Below are positions 61,968 to 64,000 of a stretch of DNA of 64,000 bases, piece by piece. Source of the stretch: Paraburkholderia azotifigens (lineage in GTDB: Bacteria; Pseudomonadota; Gammaproteobacteria; Burkholderiales; Burkholderiaceae); the NCBI RefSeq assembly GCF_007995085.1, contig NZ_VOQS01000005.1, positions 806,001 to 870,000 on the forward strand. The letters run 5' to 3'. The number at the start of each line of letters is the position of its first letter. The first letter of the stretch is position 1. The notes below the pieces were generated by a model. The model was not told where the DNA came from and made no database searches. It saw nothing but the letters and a program-made list of their open reading frames with translations. Position numbers and translations under genes: made by a program.

Positions 61968-63515
61968 TTATGCGAGCCTCCAGCGCCAAGTTCTCGCATT
62001 CGGCGCTTCTCGAGGTTGGGCCAATAGCTCGCGTAGCGCACCTTTGAGTACTTTGCCGTTGCTGTTCTTCGGTAACGCTTCGACGAACAGATAGGCCTTT
62101 GGTCGCTTGAACCGGGCGATGCTGCGCAGGCACCACTGGTCTAGCTCGGACGTGGTCACTTGCGTCCGGGTCTTCCGCACGACGACGGCCACCACTTCTT
62201 CCCCCCAATCGGGGTGGCCGCGGCCGAGCACGGAGACTTCCGCCACCGCGGGATGCGTGAGCAGCGCGTCCTCAACCTCGCGCGGGTAGATGTTGGCACC
62301 ACCGCTGATGATCGTGTCCTTGCTGCGGTCCTTGAGGGTGAGCAGGCCACGCTCGTCCAGGCACCCGACATCGCCTGTGTGCAGCCAGCCGTTGCGCAGC
62401 GTCGCTGCAGTGGCCTGCGGGTTGTTCCAGTAACCTTGCATGACGGTGGGGCCGCGCACCAGCACCTCGCCGATTTCGCCCACTGGCAGCGCGTGGTCTT
62501 CGGGATCGGCGATGCAGATATCCACGCCAGGCACGGCACGCCCGACCGAAGCCAGCGCCTTGCGGTCGCCAGCGGCATGGGCGCTGGCAATGTCGGCGGG
62601 CGCCTGGGCGGTGATTGTCATCGGGCTTTCGCCTTGGCCGTAGATCTGGGCGATCCTGGGGCCCAGGCAGTTGAGTGCGGCAAGTTCATCCTCGACGTAG
62701 AGGGGCGCACCGCCGCAGACGACGACCTTGAGATTGGAGAGCTCGACCCCGGTCCGGTGCGTGTACTCAACGAAACGATTGAGCATTGTTGGCGCCGCAA
62801 AAAAGCTCGGGCGGTGGTGCTTGGCGACGAGGCTGGCTACCTCGGCAGCATCGAATCCGCCCGAAGCTGGAATCACTTGGCTCGCGCCTTCGGCAATGTG
62901 CGGGATCATGTAGAGCCCGGATCCGTGGGACATCGGCGCAGCATGAATGAGGCTGTCGCCTGCGACGATTCGGGAGACAGCGCTGGAATAGGCCCGGGAC
63001 ATGGCGGCCAGATTGTCATGCGTGAGCATGACGCCTTTTGGCTTGCCCGTCGTGCCGCTGGTATAGAACAACCACGCCAGGGCATCCCCGGCGACATTGG
63101 CCAGCGGCATGCCCGGTGCCGCGAAGAGGGCGTGGTAGTCGGTGGAGCCGACCACGATGGTCCTGAAGCCGGGCGCGGCCCCGATATCGGTGGCAAGGCA
63201 GAGGCGGGCACCGCTGTCCTGCAAGATGTCGTCGATTTCCCGCGGGTGCAGCTTGGCATTGACCGGTACCGCGCACAGGCCCGCATGCCAGATGCCGTAC
63301 AGCAGCTCGACGTATTGCGGGCAATTCTTCATGACGAGCGCCACCCGGTCGCCGGCCTGTAGTCCGACCCAATTACGCAGGCTGCCGGCGCAACGCGCGA
63401 CGCGGTCGGCAAGTTTCGCGAACGTACGGAGGGGCTCTGTGCCGAGGAACAGAGCCGTCCGGCCGGGATGAGCGCTGGCGGTACGGACTAGCGTGTGGGC
63501 GAGGTTGAGGTCCAT
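61968..63515 (-). CDS. AMP-forming acyl-CoA synthetase
   Basis: This 515-residue enzyme begins MDLNLAHTLVRTASAHPGRT. Adenylate-forming motifs are present: LFYTSGTTGKPKGVML (P-loop-like), YGQGESPMTIT (A5), WLHTGDVGCLDERGLL, GGANIYPREVEDALL and the C-terminal lysine in NSNGKVLKGAL. It activates a carboxylate with ATP and CoA. Next to an acetone carboxylase gene on the same strand, an acetoacetate or related short-chain acid is a plausible substrate. The ATG at 63515 is used; 63527 is an alternative. Confidence 0.92.
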   Translation of the reverse strand: MDLNLAHTLVRTASAHPGRTALFLGTEPLRTFAKLADRVARCAGSLRNWVGLQAGDRVALVMKNCPQYVELLYGIWHAGLCAVPVNAKLHPREIDDILQDSGARLCLATDIGAAPGFRTIVVGSTDYHALFAAPGMPLANVAGDALAWLFYTSGTTGKPKGVMLTHDNLAAMSRAYSSAVSRIVAGDSLIHAAPMSHGSGLYMIPHIAEGASQVIPASGGFDAAEVASLVAKHHRPSFFAAPTMLNRFVEYTHRTGVELSNLKVVVCGGAPLYVEDELAALNCLGPRIAQIYGQGESPMTITAQAPADIASAHAAGDRKALASVGRAVPGVDICIADPEDHALPVGEIGEVLVRGPTVMQGYWNNPQATAATLRNGWLHTGDVGCLDERGLLTLKDRSKDTIISGGANIYPREVEDALLTHPAVAEVSVLGRGHPDWGEEVVAVVVRKTRTQVTTSELDQWCLRSIARFKRPKAYLFVEALPKNSNGKVLKGALRELLAQPREAPNARTWRWRLA

Positions 63516-63551
63516 TCTGGTTTCCATGTCAGGCGCAGGGAAGCATATGTC

Positions 63552-63583
63552 GCGGAGGGGGCAGGCAATGTCTGCCCCTCCGC
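63552..63583 (-). terminator. Hairpin between acxC and the acyl-CoA synthetase gene
   Basis: GCGGAGGGGGCAG (63552-63564) pairs with CTGCCCCTCCGC (63572-63583), leaving one bulged G. It lies about 15 bases past the acxC stop on the minus strand and has no T-run, so it may attenuate and not end transcription of the downstream gene. Confidence 0.5.
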
Positions 63584-63598
63584 TTAAGCCGCCGCCCG

Positions 63599-64000
63599 TC
63601 AGTCCTGGGCGCGTTCTGGCACCGGTAGCTGCACCCATTCCTTATAGAAGGCATCGATGTCCGGCTCGAAGTCGTGGATCACGGGATACCATGGGGTGGG
63701 CGCCTCGACATCATGCATGGTGCCGCACGCCGGGCAGTAGTACTCGCGATAGACCTGCCACTGGGTGTCCGGGGCCATCAGCTTCGGATAGACCTCGGTC
63801 ATCGCCTCTTCAGTGTCGCGCACGTAGATCGCGGCATGCAGTTTCCAGTTCTCGCGGTAGTCGCAGAACTCGTGGCCGCAGTCACACTTGACCACCCACT
63901 TCTTGCTCCTGGCCGCTTGCACGATGTGCAGGTGCGGGCCGAGTGGCAGCACGATGCGGTCCGCGAAGCTGACCTTGGCCTGCAGGGCCGCCAGATACTG
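63599..64000 (-). CDS. acxC: Acetone carboxylase gamma subunit (partial, runs off the window)
   Basis: The last 133 residues are visible: LPLGPHLHIVQAARSKKWVV, KCDCGHEFCDYRENWKLHAA, IYVRDTEEAMTEVYPKLM, YREYYCPACGTMHDVEAPTP and HDFEPDIDAFYKEWVQLPVP. The two cysteine pairs (CDCGHEFC and CPAC) and the WKLHA block are those of acetone carboxylase gamma. The full protein is about 165-170 residues, so some 35 lie beyond 64000. Acetone carboxylase converts acetone, bicarbonate and ATP to acetoacetate; alpha and beta subunits should lie just outside. Confidence 0.9.
   Translation of the reverse strand, partial: QYLAALQAKVSFADRIVLPLGPHLHIVQAARSKKWVVKCDCGHEFCDYRENWKLHAAIYVRDTEEAMTEVYPKLMAPDTQWQVYREYYCPACGTMHDVEAPTPWYPVIHDFEPDIDAFYKEWVQLPVPERAQD

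Overview
The window looks like an accessory stretch of a Burkholderiaceae genome, most probably Paraburkholderia, Caballeronia or a close relative, and quite possibly from a second chromosome or megaplasmid. This rests on the high GC content, the two DUF3331-like proteins (a family I know mainly from Burkholderia sensu lato), the style of the IS66, IS5 and IS3 elements, the many LysR, AraC and GntR regulators, and the dense catabolic operons. The replicon assignment is inference.

Region 1 (1-16 kb) is a nest of insertion sequences around a type VI secretion cargo module. An IS66 element (102-2578) sits inside an IS5-family transposase gene with an 8-bp target duplication. A second, nearly identical IS5 copy (11904-13079) lies in the opposite orientation. 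A second IS66 (13180-15786) and that IS5 copy are both inserted in one IS3-family element. Between the two inverted IS5 copies lies a minus-strand operon: vgrG, a DUF4123 adaptor, a BTH_I2691-like effector and a DUF6708 membrane protein.

Region 2 (16-24 kb) and region 4 (29.7-37.5 kb) are decaying or sparsely coding. They hold fragments of a receiver domain, a SET methyltransferase, a mechanosensitive channel, an AraC regulator, a histidine kinase, an IS91-like transposase and a frameshifted ParB-like gene. Mixed in are small genes that look intact: a GNAT acetyltransferase, small membrane proteins, a possible papain-like toxin with small neighbours, a zinc-ribbon protein, an HNH protein, an old-yellow-enzyme reductase with its LysR regulator, a PP2C phosphatase and DUF3331.

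Region 3 (24-29.7 kb) is a hydantoinase-type operon: MFS transporter, maleate-isomerase-like protein, hydantoinase, racemase-like protein and DUF3830, with a divergent GntR regulator. Both racemase-superfamily proteins lack cysteines expected for catalysis.

Region 5 (37.5-60.7 kb) is a catabolic block. It has etfBA; a two-subunit TPP decarboxylase with a PAS-AraC regulator; a minus-strand operon of a pyrroline-5-carboxylate dehydrogenase, an aminotransferase and a frameshifted D-amino-acid-oxidase-like flavoprotein, with a divergent LysR gene; a six-gene plus-strand operon (MaoC hydratase, acyl-CoA dehydrogenase, class III CoA-transferase, MmgE/PrpD, HpcH/CitE lyase, aldehyde dehydrogenase); a VOC protein; a quinone reductase; and a complete branched-chain-type ABC importer (livKHMGF order). 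Together these suggest uptake of a small carboxylate, CoA activation, dehydrogenation, hydration and retro-aldol cleavage, with ETF accepting electrons.

Region 6 (61-64 kb) has a second DUF3331 protein, an acyl-CoA synthetase and, running off the end, the gamma subunit of acetone carboxylase. The window therefore ends inside an acetone catabolism operon.
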